From Actinomycetes bacterium (GTDB lineage Bacteria > Actinomycetota > Acidimicrobiia > Acidimicrobiales > Ilumatobacteraceae): DNA of 64,000 bases. The stretch covers positions 1 to 64,000 of the forward strand of contig JANXUF010000121.1 in NCBI GenBank assembly GCA_025356335.1, read 5' to 3'. Every line of letters starts with the position of its first letter. Position 1 is the first letter of the stretch. Position numbers and translations under genes: made by a program. Shown in pieces: positions 33,174-43,643 of the stretch. The notes beneath the pieces are model-generated. The model was not told the origin of the DNA. It worked only from the letters and a program-made list of their open reading frames with translations, and did not search any database.

Positions 33174-34320
33174 ATGTCCGACGTGTCGCTGAGCATCGAT
33201 GCCGATGCACTCGTGAGCGTCGAGGAATACATCGAATTGATCGCCGGGTACGACCGCTTGACGACCGCGGTTGGGGGGATCACCGCTCGTGTGGCGGTGT
33301 CGCAGTCGTGGGCGTTGTGGGGTGACGTGTCGATGAAAGCGTTCATGCAGAACCGTTGCAGGATGACGAACACAGACGCCGGGCGGGTTCTGCATCTCGG
33401 ACAGTTCCTCGACGAGTTCACGACGATTGCTGAGGCGGCGACGAGGTCGGCACTGTCGATCGGGCAGGTCGCCACGATTCAAGCGCATAGCCCGAAAGCG
33501 TTGCGACCGTTCCTGCACGACCAACTGGCTCAAGCGGAACTGGTCGCGACGATCGCACCGCTCCCAGTCACTCACGGTGCAGTGTGTATGCGTCGTTGGC
33601 AGCAGAACGCTGAAGCACTCTTGGAGCAGTCGGAACCGAACAGATCACACGATCACTGACCTGCAACCGGTTACCGGATGGTTCGGCGACGGGGAGTTTC
33701 CTGCTCGATCAGGCCGGTGCGGAAGCATTGGACCGGGCGATCGCCACGGCGTGCGAGTGGGATGGGGCGGCTGACACCCGTCCGGTGCCGCAACGTCGTG
33801 GTGACGCTCTGTTCGACGTGTTCGATTTCTACACAAACATCACGACAAGGCTGGTGGCCCGCGGCACCGTCCGAACGTGGAGATCATCATCCAGCAAGAC
33901 GCCACCGGTCATGCCTCGTATTCGACGATCGACGGGAACCCGCTCGATCCGTGCACGGCGCAAACCTGGATGTGCGACGCGATCTATCATCGTCTGCTCG
34001 CTGAGGGCAGTCAGGTCCTCGAATACGGTCGGAGTTCCCGATCCTTTCCCGATCACATCTGGCGGGCGATCGCCCTACGCGATCGCGAATGCCGCTACCC
34101 GGGGTGTTGCCGGCCTGTTCGCCATGCTGACGCCCACCACATCGACTATCGGGAACACGGTGGGCCGAGCGACTACTGCAACGGCATCCTGCTGTGCAAC
34201 CGCCACCACCATCTGATCCACCGGCCCGGTTGGCAGATCAAACTGCTCCCCAACGCCGACGTCGAATTCACCAGACCACACGGCACCACCGAACTCAGCA
34301 GACCCCCACCGCTCCCGTAG
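33174..34320 (+). pseudogene. DUF222-HNH endonuclease gene, broken by three frameshifts
   Basis: The parts of a 13E12-type DUF222-HNH protein lie in order but in changing frames. Residues from ATG 33174 hold the N-terminal DUF222 (YIELIAGYDRL to WQQNAEALLEQ), in phase 0. Around 33630-33660 the frame moves by +1 to give TITDLQPVTGWFGDGEF. At 33700 an extra C moves it to LLDQAGAEALDRAIATACEW. Near 33838 one base appears missing, and the frame returns to give RPNVEIIIQQD. Then comes an intact HNH domain: CRYPGCCRPVRHADAHH, GILLCNRHHHLIH. These genes are mobile-element-associated. Sequencing error is possible, but three shifts favour a decayed gene. Confidence 0.8.
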
Positions 34321-35231
34321 ACGACAGGCGTGGGGAGTCGGGCAGCCGCGCTTGTCGGCGGAGAGGCGAATTTGCCCACTGGTGGCCACGTGGACCTGCC
34401 ATCGATGGCCAGTCGGACGCGGAGAGTGACTGGTGGGCATGAATCTGTCCACGGACTACCGGCATTCGAGGGCGGGCCTCCAGCTTCCCAAACGGCGTGA
34501 GTGGCGGGTTTCGGCCCTGTGGAGGCCCTCGTCATTGCATAGGGAGCTATGGCACGGTCTGCGATTTGCGATTTCTGGCTCCTCGGGGTCTCACGCCACG
34601 CGGAGACAATTTGGTTTCGCAAGGGGGAGTCTGGACAACCCCGGGGAATTCACGCGGTGATCGTCCGTCTACGGGCAAAGGGCAGTGCTCCCCATCCCAA
34701 CGCCGCGCCGATCACCGCACCCATGGTGTTGGTGATCCAATCGTTGCTGTCGCAGGAACGTCCCGGCGAGGTTACTGCAGCCTGCGTCGCCTCGATCGTG
34801 ACGGAGAGTCCCGTGCCGTCCACCATCGCGCATTACGCGTTCCTGTAGCTCTCTGCCCTCGTGTCACGCGAGCGACCATACGACCGCCCGACCGGGGAGC
34901 GAGCACACCATCGAGCGACGGGCGGCGCATCCGCCAACCTTGAGCGGCTGGTCCCGGGCTCGCCGATGCCGGTGTGGGACGAGCGGTCGACAGAATTGCT
35001 GGCGCGAGCTACGTTTTGTGCAGTCCTCAGAGGAGCGTTCCATGTCAGCCTGCGAATAGCGCGGAGACTGATTCGGATCTGCACGAACGGTGTGGGAATG
35101 AGGTCAGACGCGGTGCGGCCCGAGACCCTTCCTGACGCTGCGTTTGTGTACAACGGACAGGCATGATGGCTCAACTGCACCAACGCTTCGGGGGACGAGG
35201 GCGATGCTGCGGGGGAAGGGCGACGGGGCGG
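34321..35231. other. 911-bp gap with decayed sequence and no intact gene
   Basis: Apart from the VanZ fragment at 34650-34826 I see no supported gene here. Open frames such as 34497-34943 (+) and 34832-35183 (-) have no recognisable domain, no fitting start context and a composition like shadow frames. No tRNA, terminal repeats or integrase pieces were found. It lies next to the frameshifted HNH gene, so this stretch looks like a decaying accessory zone. Confidence 0.55.
34650..34826 (-). pseudogene. C-terminal fragment of a VanZ-like membrane protein
   Basis: The minus-strand frame reads SVTIEATQAAVTSPGRSCDS followed by NDWITNTMGAVIGAALGWG, which matches the final part of VanZ-family proteins: Glu in the TIE helix, the PGR loop and the DxxxNTxGAxxG helix. 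Only 58 residues remain before an upstream in-frame TAA, whereas the family has about 150-200 residues. The N-terminal helices are not found in other frames nearby. I read it as a truncated remnant. Confidence 0.6.
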
Positions 35232-36419
35232 TCAGGCGCGGTCGAGTGCCTGTTCGATGTCGGCGCACAGGTCGCCGGCGGCTTCGATGCCGACGGAGAG
35301 GCGAATCAGGGAATCGGGAACTTCCAGCTGGGAGCCGGCTGCCGAGGCGTGGGTCATCTGGCCAGGGTGTTCGATCAGCGACTCGACGGCGCCGAGGGAC
35401 TCGGCCAGTGTGAACAGTTCAGCAGCGGCGACGACGCGCAGCGCTGCTTGCTCGCCGCCTTTGACGGTGAAGCTCACCATGCCACCGAAGTCGCGCATCT
35501 GCTTTGACGCAGCGGCGTGGCCGGGATGGTCCGGCAGTTGCGGATACAGCACGCGATCGACGGCTGGATGGGACAGCAGCACGTCGACGATCGAGCGGGC
35601 GTTCTGGCAGTGGCGCTCCATACGGACTGCAAGCGTCTTGACGCCGCGTAACACCATGTAGCAGTCGAAGGGCGCCGCAATCGCCCCGGCAGCGTTCTGC
35701 GTGAACCGCAGCCGTTGCGCCAACTCCTCGTCGTCGACCGCCACGAATCCGCCGACGACGTCGGAATGCCCTCCGAGGTATTTCGTCGCCGAGTGCACGA
35801 CGATGTCGGCACCGAGGCTGATCGGCTGCTGCAGATACGGCGTCGCAAAGGTGTTGTCGACGACGACGATCGCTCCGCGTTCGTGGGCGACAGCGCAGAT
35901 CGCCTCGATGTCGAAACACGTCAGCAGCGGGTTCGTCGGCGTTTCCAGCCAGACGAGTTTGGTGTCAGGCTGCCAGCCGGCGACGAGGCCGTCGGCGTCG
36001 GTCAGGTCGACCGGCGACCACGGGTAGCCCATCGGGCCGTAGATCTTGGAGATCAGTCGGAACGTCCCGCCGTAGGCATCGTTGCCGAGCAGGATGCGCT
36101 GACCGGGCGACAACAGGCGCAGGATGTTGTCCTCGGCGGCAAGTCCCGAGGCGAAGGCCAGCCCGTTGGAGGCACCCTCGAGCGCGGCGACGCAGGTTTC
36201 GAGGGCGTTGCGTGTCGGGTTGCCCGATCGTGAGTACTCGAATCCCTTGTGGTTGCCGACGCCTGACTGAGCGAACGTCGTCGACAGTGTGATCGGGGTG
36301 ACGACGGCGCCAGACGCTTCGTCAGGCGATTGGCCGGCGTGGATCGCCAATGTCTCGAAGCCCAGCCGCTGCGGTGATCCACCGGCCCTCTCGGAATCGG
36401 TCTCACCCATGTGCTGCAA
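35232..36419 (-). CDS. metB: Cystathionine gamma-synthase / gamma-lyase
   Basis: A 395-residue PLP enzyme of the Cys/Met metabolism family. The opening LAIHAGQSPDEASGAVVTPITLSTTFAQ and the Schiff-base Lys in VVHSATKYLGGHSDVVGG are typical, with the SLG-AVESLIEHPGQMTHA segment near the end. CGS makes cystathionine from an activated homoserine; CGL cleaves it to cysteine. The two are hard to tell apart by sequence. It lies just downstream of cystathionine beta-synthase and overlaps it by about 17 bp, which favours a role in reverse transsulfuration. Confidence 0.88.
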   Translation of the reverse strand: MQHMGETDSERAGGSPQRLGFETLAIHAGQSPDEASGAVVTPITLSTTFAQSGVGNHKGFEYSRSGNPTRNALETCVAALEGASNGLAFASGLAAEDNILRLLSPGQRILLGNDAYGGTFRLISKIYGPMGYPWSPVDLTDADGLVAGWQPDTKLVWLETPTNPLLTCFDIEAICAVAHERGAIVVVDNTFATPYLQQPISLGADIVVHSATKYLGGHSDVVGGFVAVDDEELAQRLRFTQNAAGAIAAPFDCYMVLRGVKTLAVRMERHCQNARSIVDVLLSHPAVDRVLYPQLPDHPGHAAASKQMRDFGGMVSFTVKGGEQAALRVVAAAELFTLAESLGAVESLIEHPGQMTHASAAGSQLEVPDSLIRLSVGIEAAGDLCADIEQALDRA

Positions 36420-37839
36420 CCTCCAGATAACTCAGGACATCTGTACGGCTGAGGACCGACAGCGGACGACCGCCCGAGAGCACCAGCACCGCAGGAGCAT
36501 GATCGAGCATCTCCACGGCTTTCGACAACTTCTGGCCGATCCCGATCGTCGGCAACTTCGGTCCCATCACCGCGCCCACGGGCGTATCCATGATCGTCGA
36601 ATCGTGGAACACAGCGTTCATCAACGCCAGTTCGCTCACCGAGCCGGACACCTCGGCGACGGCGAACGGCGGGGTGTTCTTGCAAACCGGCAGCTGCGAG
36701 ACACCGTTGCGGCGCATCACGTCGATGGCCTGGCGCACGGTGTCGTCCGGGTTGACGTACAGCAGTGGCGGCAAGCCCTCTGCGCGGGTGTCGAGGATCG
36801 CAGCGACGCATTCGTCACACTCACGCACGAACCCGTAGTTCGCCATCCACTCGTCGTTGTAGACGCGTGACAGATAGCCGCGGCCGGAGTCGGGGATCAA
36901 TACGACAACGAGGTCGTGCGCCGTCAGCCGATCCTTCAATTTCAACGCTCCGGCGATCGCCAGACCGCCGGACGAACCGAGCAGCACCGCCTCGGTCGCA
37001 GCCACGCGACGTGCCATCAGATAGGCCTCCTCGTCGGAGCAGGCGATGATCTCGTCGAGCACGCTCGGATCCCAGGCAGCCGGGAAGAAGTCCTCGCCGA
37101 CACCCTCGATCAAGTACGGCCTGCCGGAACCACCGGAGTACACCGAAGCGTCCGGATCGGCGGCGATGATCTTGATGTCAGGGTTTTTCGACTTGAGGAA
37201 TCGAGCGGTCCCGGTGATCGTCCCGCAGGTGCCGGCACCGGCGACGAAATGGGTGACACGGCCGGCCGTCTGTCGCCAGATCTCCGGGCCCGTCGTCTTC
37301 TCGTGCGAGAGCGGGTTGTTCGGGTTGGCGTACTGATTCGGCCGGTACGCACCGGGAATCTCCTGCACCAACCGCTCGGCCGTCGAGTAGTAGCTGTCGG
37401 GATCCTCCGGCGGAACGGCGACATCGCACACCACGACCTCTGCACCGTACGCCCTCAGCAGGTCGATCTTCTCCGGGGCGACCTTGGTCGTCGTGACGAA
37501 GACGCACTTGTAGCCGCGATGTGCAGCGACGATGGCGAGCCCGACACCGGTATTGCCGGAGGTCGGCTCGACGATCGTGCCGCCCGGCCGTAGTTCGCCC
37601 GAGCGTTCTGCTGCGAGGATCATCTCCAATGCCGGCCGGTCCTTCGACGAGCCGCCCGGATTGGTGACCTCCCACTTGATCACCAGCGGGCACGGCATGC
37701 CGGCCTCTGCTGTCAGCCGCCCGAGCTTGACGAGTGGTGTGTTGCCGATCAGATGAACGGGCGATTCATAGATCTCGGTCCCGGCCAGGCGCTCGTCGCG
37801 ATCGGCTGTGTCCCACGGAAATGCGACTGGCTCGCTCAT
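36403..37839 (-). CDS. cbs: Cystathionine beta-synthase with C-terminal CBS domains
   Basis: Condenses homocysteine with serine (or acetylserine) to cystathionine. The catalytic Lys is in TNPGGSSKDRPALEM, the PLP phosphate loop is GAGTCGTITG and the asparagine loop EPTSGNTGVG is intact. The last about 130 residues hold a pair of regulatory CBS domains (LLYVNPDDTVRQAIDVMRRNGVSQLPV and GAVMGPKLPTIGIGQKLSKAVEML). The length of 478 residues is as in mycobacterial Cbs. The start at 37839 (MSEPVAFPWD) is supported by TAGCGT 7 nt upstream; the extension to 38091 is antisense to the Rieske gene. Confidence 0.92.
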   Translation of the reverse strand: MSEPVAFPWDTADRDERLAGTEIYESPVHLIGNTPLVKLGRLTAEAGMPCPLVIKWEVTNPGGSSKDRPALEMILAAERSGELRPGGTIVEPTSGNTGVGLAIVAAHRGYKCVFVTTTKVAPEKIDLLRAYGAEVVVCDVAVPPEDPDSYYSTAERLVQEIPGAYRPNQYANPNNPLSHEKTTGPEIWRQTAGRVTHFVAGAGTCGTITGTARFLKSKNPDIKIIAADPDASVYSGGSGRPYLIEGVGEDFFPAAWDPSVLDEIIACSDEEAYLMARRVAATEAVLLGSSGGLAIAGALKLKDRLTAHDLVVVLIPDSGRGYLSRVYNDEWMANYGFVRECDECVAAILDTRAEGLPPLLYVNPDDTVRQAIDVMRRNGVSQLPVCKNTPPFAVAEVSGSVSELALMNAVFHDSTIMDTPVGAVMGPKLPTIGIGQKLSKAVEMLDHAPAVLVLSGGRPLSVLSRTDVLSYLEVAAHG

Positions 37840-37846
37840 CCTCGCC

Positions 37847-37852
37847 ACGCTA
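37847..37852 (-). promoter_or_regulatory. -10 box TAGCGT for leaderless cbs-metB
   Basis: On the minus strand TAGCGT ends 7 nt before ATG 37839. Confidence 0.5.
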
Positions 37853-37989
37853 CTCCTGGCCGGACGAAGCGGCCCGACGGAATCCGTCGTCGACCAGCGC
37901 ACGATCGACCGAAAGTGATGGCCAACGCCGGGCAGACGTACGGAATCTTCGTTCGCAGCACGTGCCTGCTGGCGGTGCGGGGGCCGCCT

Positions 37990-37995
37990 TACGAT
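37990..37995 (+). promoter_or_regulatory. -10 box TACGAT for the Rieske oxygenase gene
   Basis: TACGAT ends 8 nt before ATG 38004, supporting that start over an in-frame start at 37734. Confidence 0.5.
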
Positions 37996-38003
37996 GGATC
38001 CCG

Positions 38004-39020
38004 ATGGAACTCGCCCGCCCCCTTTCGGTCCCCTGGTACCTCGACCCGCAGGTGTACCAGCGCGAGCGCGAGGCGATCTTCCAGCCGTCATGGATCATGG
38101 TCGGCTACGCCCATCAGGTCGACGATGCCGGCGACTATTTCACCGAGGACGTCGCCGGCTGGTCGATTTTCGTGCAGCGCGGCAGGGACGGTGAACTGCG
38201 GGCGTTCCACAACGTCTGTCCGCATCGTGCCGGTCCGCTGTTCCATCCGGGCGATGGATGCCAGGCGAACCTCGTGTGCCGGTACCACGGATGGGCATTC
38301 AATGCTGACGGCTCCTTGTTGAAGGCCCGCGACTTCGGCTGCGACGTCGACAAGAGCACCCTCGGGCTGACGAGTGTTCGCGTCGAGACGTGGCGCCACT
38401 TCGTCTTCGTCTGCATGTCGCCCGACACGCCGCCACTGATGGAGTGGCTCGGCGAGTTCCCGCACTGGTGCGAACCGCATCTGTTCGACGCGTACAGGTT
38501 CCACGGCCGTTACAGCCACCCGATGAACGCCAACTGGAAGACATACGGCGACAACTTTCTCGAGAACTACCACGTCCCGCTGGTACACCCCGGCCTCGCC
38601 CGCGACGTCAACGCCTTGGCGCCGACGCTCATTCGCACCGCGGACAAGCGCTGGAACGTGCAGATGGCACCGCCGAAGGAGGGTGCCCTGACCGAGGGCA
38701 TCTACACCTATACGTGGCCGAATTTCTCGATCAACGTCTTCCCCGGTGGCATGTGCACCGAGCGGTGGCTGCCCCGTGGTATTCGCTCGACCGAGTTGAT
38801 CATGGACTACTTCTTCACGGCGGACGCGCTCGATGTCGACGAGATCATCAAGGCGTCGGAGGAGATCGCCGATGAGGACGTACTGATCGTCGAATCCGTG
38901 CAGCGAAACCTCGAGGGCGGTGTGTACGTCCCCGGCGTGCTCTCGCCGAAGCACGAAATGGGCCTCGCCGACTGCCACCAGATGATTCGCGACATACTTC
39001 CCGAATTCGCCTACCCCTGA
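38004..39020 (+). CDS. Rieske non-heme iron oxygenase, alpha subunit type
   Basis: A 338-residue aromatic-ring or quaternary-amine oxygenase. The Rieske cluster site is CPHRAGPLFHPGDGCQ with CRYHGWAFN (C-x-H and C-x-x-H, residues about 70-93). The mononuclear iron site is in NFLENYHVPLVHPGLARD, with both His present. The length and the WKTYGDNFLENYHVP motif suit the group that includes carnitine/choline-type oxygenases as well as aromatic dioxygenases. No reductase, ferredoxin or beta-subunit gene lies nearby, so electron partners must be elsewhere and the substrate is unknown. Confidence 0.88.
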   Translation: MELARPLSVPWYLDPQVYQREREAIFQPSWIMVGYAHQVDDAGDYFTEDVAGWSIFVQRGRDGELRAFHNVCPHRAGPLFHPGDGCQANLVCRYHGWAFNADGSLLKARDFGCDVDKSTLGLTSVRVETWRHFVFVCMSPDTPPLMEWLGEFPHWCEPHLFDAYRFHGRYSHPMNANWKTYGDNFLENYHVPLVHPGLARDVNALAPTLIRTADKRWNVQMAPPKEGALTEGIYTYTWPNFSINVFPGGMCTERWLPRGIRSTELIMDYFFTADALDVDEIIKASEEIADEDVLIVESVQRNLEGGVYVPGVLSPKHEMGLADCHQMIRDILPEFAYP

Positions 39021-39124
39021 GGTTCGGGGCATGGGATGGCGGCGTTGCGCGTCGGTCCCACCACTGACAGTATGTGATGGATGACTCGGTCGGGTGACGG
39101 CGACTGCTGATGAACGGGGTCTGG

Positions 39125-39895
39125 ATGAAATTCGGCGTGGGGATGGCAACAGCGTTGGTTGTGTCCATGTGCTTCGCCGTTGGTTCGGCGCACGCCGACA
39201 CGGTGATCACCGGCGGGACGGATCCGACAGCCAAACACGTCAGTCTGATCGGCGACTCGACGCTGGCCGGCGTGCGCTGGAACAACACATGGGGAGCGAT
39301 CGGTGCGTACAACTACGTCTTCGACGCCGAGTCCTGCCGGCGCACCATCGGCGTGTCGTGCAAAGGCCGTGAGGGTTTCGCTCCGGACAACGACATCGAG
39401 ACGATGCAACGTCTCTCCGGTCAGCTCGGGTCGGTGCTCGTGATCATGGGCGGCTACGACGACGGCGGGCCGACCTTTTCGGCCGGAGTCGACGCAGTGA
39501 TCGCCCAGGCGCGTTCCGAGGGCGTGATGCGGGTGATGTGGCTGACGATGCGCAATGCCGATGTCACTTATGTCGGGCCGACGTTTGCGTCTGATGCGAA
39601 TACCTACAAAGACAATAACAAGATTCTCCTCGCCAAAGCTCAGCAGTATCCGGACATCCTCGTGCTCGCCGACTGGGCGACATATTCTGCGACGCGAACA
39701 GACTGGGTGGCACCCGATGGCGTTCATCTGACGCCCGCCGGGTCGACGGCGGTGATCGACTTCATCAAGGACAATCTGGACACGCTGTTCGCAGCGACGA
39801 GTCGCTGGATTCCGAACTTCGTCGCCCAGCAGCGCGTCGCCAAGCCGTTCGCAGCATGCCCACCTGGTAGCGACCTGGTGCGGACTGCGTGCTGA
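39125..39895 (+). CDS. Secreted SGNH/GDSL-type hydrolase-like protein
   Basis: A 256-residue exported protein with a clear Sec signal peptide (MKFGVGMATALVVSMCFAVG, cleavage probably after AHA). Block I is IGDSTLAGVRW with the nucleophile Ser, and the C-terminal Asp-His pair is in APDGVHLTPAGS. Block III is less clear, around IMGGYDDGG instead of G-x-N-D. Such hydrolases deacylate lipids or cell-wall sugars. Two Cys pairs (ESCRRTIGVSC; FAACPPGSDLVRTAC) could form disulfides. ATG 39110 is an alternative start. Confidence 0.78.
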   Translation: MKFGVGMATALVVSMCFAVGSAHADTVITGGTDPTAKHVSLIGDSTLAGVRWNNTWGAIGAYNYVFDAESCRRTIGVSCKGREGFAPDNDIETMQRLSGQLGSVLVIMGGYDDGGPTFSAGVDAVIAQARSEGVMRVMWLTMRNADVTYVGPTFASDANTYKDNNKILLAKAQQYPDILVLADWATYSATRTDWVAPDGVHLTPAGSTAVIDFIKDNLDTLFAATSRWIPNFVAQQRVAKPFAACPPGSDLVRTAC

Positions 39896-39922
39896 GCGGC
39901 GCGAGATGATTGTGCTGTGGGG

Positions 39923-39951
39923 TTGTCGGCGGCGTCGGCGTCTGGCACAAT
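39923..39951 (+). promoter_or_regulatory. Promoter of the ilvBNC leader
   Basis: TTGTCG (39923-39928) and CACAAT (39946-39951) are 17 bp apart. CACAAT ends 8 nt before GTG 39960, so the leader transcript may begin at or near that codon. Confidence 0.6.
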
Positions 39952-39959
39952 CGGTGACC

Positions 39960-40001
39960 GTGTTGCAGACTTTGCCGCAAATTCTCGTAGTACTCACGTA
40001 G
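39960..40001 (+). CDS. Putative ilvBNC leader peptide (13 residues)
   Basis: GTG 39960 opens a frame reading MLQTLPQILVVLT and ending in TAG. Seven of the 13 residues are Leu, Ile or Val, with an ILVVL run just before the stop. Two GTA and one ATT codon in that run are rare in this GC-rich DNA, where GTC/GTG and ATC dominate, so they would slow the ribosome when charged tRNA is low. A terminator hairpin follows and then ilvB, as in attenuated ilv operons of Corynebacterium and Streptomyces. An in-frame ATG at 39906 is an alternative, but lies upstream of the predicted promoter. Confidence 0.7.
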   Translation: MLQTLPQILVVLT

Positions 40002-40028
40002 GTACCCGGCTCCACGCCGTGTACCTAC
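39998..40028 (+). promoter_or_regulatory. Leader stem-loop that begins at the leader-peptide stop codon
   Basis: GTAGGTAC (39998-40005) pairs with GTACCTAC (40021-40028), with GGC/GCC pairing inside the loop. The left arm contains the leader stop codon, so a ribosome reaching the end of the leader would block the stem, and one stalled upstream might not. Confidence 0.6.
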
Positions 40029-40032
40029 CTCT

Positions 40033-40065
40033 CGACCTCCCAATTTGGGAGGTCGATTGCTTTTT
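40033..40065 (+). terminator. Attenuator: intrinsic terminator in the ilvBNC leader
   Basis: CGACCTCCC (40033-40041) and GGGAGGTCG (40047-40055) form a perfect 9-bp stem with an AATTT loop. ATTGC and a run of five T follow. This is the most complete intrinsic terminator in the window and it lies about 100 bp before the ilvB start, so it would stop transcription before the genes unless an alternative fold forms. Confidence 0.8.
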
Positions 40066-40097
40066 CGGCACATGTTTTCGGCACATGTTTTCGGCAC
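40062..40097. repeat. 13-bp tandem repeat after the attenuator
   Basis: TTTTCGGCACATG is repeated at 40062-40074 and 40075-40087, and a third partial copy (TTTTCGGCAC) ends at 40097. The first copy includes the terminator T-run. Its role is unknown; replication slippage may have made it. Confidence 0.75.
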
Positions 40098-40160
40098 TCG
40101 ACTGCACTGCCATACGAGATCCCTGAAGGGTCGGAACGAAATGATGAAGACGGAGACGAC

Positions 40161-41905
40161 ATGAAGATCACCGGGGCGCAGGCCCTGATCAAGAGTTTGG
40201 AGATGGAGAACGTGGAGGTCATTTTCGGCCTCCCCGGTGGCTGCATCCTGCCGGCGTACGATCCCTTGCTCGATTCCACGATCCGTCACATCCTCGTACG
40301 GCACGAACAGGGTGCTGGCCACATGGCAGAGGGCTACGCCCATGTCACCGGCCGCCCAGGTGTTGCCATGGTGACGTCGGGCCCGGCAGCCACCAACATG
40401 GTGACGCCGTTGTGCGACGCCTACCTGGACTCCATTCCGATGGTCGTCATCACCGGCCAGGTGGCGACGTTCGCCATCGGCACCGACGCCTTCCAGGAGT
40501 GCGACACGCTGGGCATCACCCGCAGCGTCACCAAGCACAACGAGCTGATCATGACCGCTGACGATGTGCCGATGGCCGTGCGCCAGGCGTTCCACATCGC
40601 CACGACGGGCCGCCCCGGTCCCGTGCTGCTGGACGTCCCCAAGGACGTGTTGACCAACAGTATGGAGTGGTACTGGCCGACCGACCAGGAAGTCCGTGAC
40701 TCGCTGCCCGGCTACCGGCCGAACGTCAAGGGACACCCGCGGATGATCCGTGAGGCCGCCAAGCTGATCATGACGAGCGAGCGCCCTGTGCTGTATGTCG
40801 GTGGCGGGATCCTCAAGGCACGCGCCGCAGCAGCACTGAAGGAGCTCGCTGAGCTGACCGACATCCACGTCGTCACGACGCTGATGGCCCGCGGCGCGTT
40901 CCCCGACAGCCATCCGCTGTGCCTCGGCATGCCTGGCATGCACGGCAACGCCACGGCGACGACGGCATTGCAGCGCAGCGATCTACTGATCACCCTCGGC
41001 GCCCGATTCGACGACCGCATCACCGGCAAGGTGTCGACGTTCGCCCCAGAGGCCAAGGTCATCCACGTCGACATCGACCCCGCAGAGCAGGGCAAGGTGC
41101 GCAAGCCGGACATCCCGATCGTCGGGGACTGCAAGCAGGTCATCGAAGAGATCACCAAGGAAATCCGCGCACTGATGGCGGCTGGTGAGTTGCAAGCAGA
41201 CATCTCGGCATGGAAGAGCCGCATCTCCGGGTGGCGCGAACAGTTCCCGTACACGTACGAGCCGAGCCTGCCCGGTGACGCTCTCAAGCCACAGTTCTGC
41301 CTCGAAATGCTGCGTGACAACGCTCCCGAGGACACCATCCTCGTCAGCGGTGTCGGCCAGCACCAGATGTGGTCGAGTCAGTACTGGCGCTTCGACAAGC
41401 CGTACACCTGGGTCAACTCCGGCGGCCTCGGCACGATGGGTTTCAGTGTGCCGGCGGCCATCGGTGCCAAAGTCGGGCGCCCCGAAGCCACGGTGTGGGC
41501 GATCGACGGGGACGGCTGTTTCCAGATGACCGCTCAGGAACTGGTCACCGCCGCGCTCGAGCGCATCCCGGTGAAAATCGCCATCTTGAACAACAGCTAC
41601 CTCGGCATGGTCCGTCAGTGGCAGGAGATGTTCTACGAGGAGCGCTACAGCGAGGTCTATCTCTCTCCGGAGGTCCCCGACTTCGTCAAGTGGGCAGAGG
41701 CGATGGGCTGTATCGGGATCCGCGTCGATTCGCCGGAAGAAGTGCTCCCGGCGATCGAGAAGGCCAACTCCATCGACGATCGACCGGTGATCATCGACTT
41801 CCGCGTCGATGCACGCGAGAAGGTCTTCCCGATGGTGCCGGCCGGTGCCGCCAACGACGACCTGCTGTTGCCGGAGTCGCAGATGGCGAACAAGAGGTTC
41901 CTGCA

Positions 41906-41909
<4 letters not shown>
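40161..41909 (+). CDS. ilvB: Acetolactate synthase, large subunit
   Basis: Makes acetolactate or acetohydroxybutyrate from pyruvate, the first common step of valine, leucine and isoleucine synthesis. The catalytic Glu is in [18 protein letters not shown], the FAD-binding middle domain is at residues about 190-340, and the thiamine-diphosphate site is [12 protein letters not shown] to [17 protein letters not shown]. The length of 582 residues is normal. GGAG lies 7-10 nt before ATG. It leads ilvBNC behind the attenuator. Confidence 0.95.
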
Positions 41910-43473
<1,564 letters not shown>

Positions 43474-43643
43474 CACAGTTCTCCTCGTGGCCGACGCCGG
43501 CGCCGCACCGCACACAGCGGTCTACGGTTGCCGGCGTTCGTCGTTTCGGTCACTCCGACGTCGAGTGGATCACATAGCATGTCGCCAACCTCGCGGCTGA
43601 AGCGCCGCGGCTGAACGACGAGAGTCACGGGCAATACTTGAGT

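Noticed and set aside
34497-34943. Plus-strand 148-residue frame in the gap after the HNH remnant
   Set aside because: No domain, no promoter pattern, and it runs antisense to the VanZ-like fragment.
40062-40097. CRISPR-like repeats
   Set aside because: The units are 13 bp and directly tandem without spacers; the 23-bp repeats at 45777-45843 also lack spacers. No cas gene is present.
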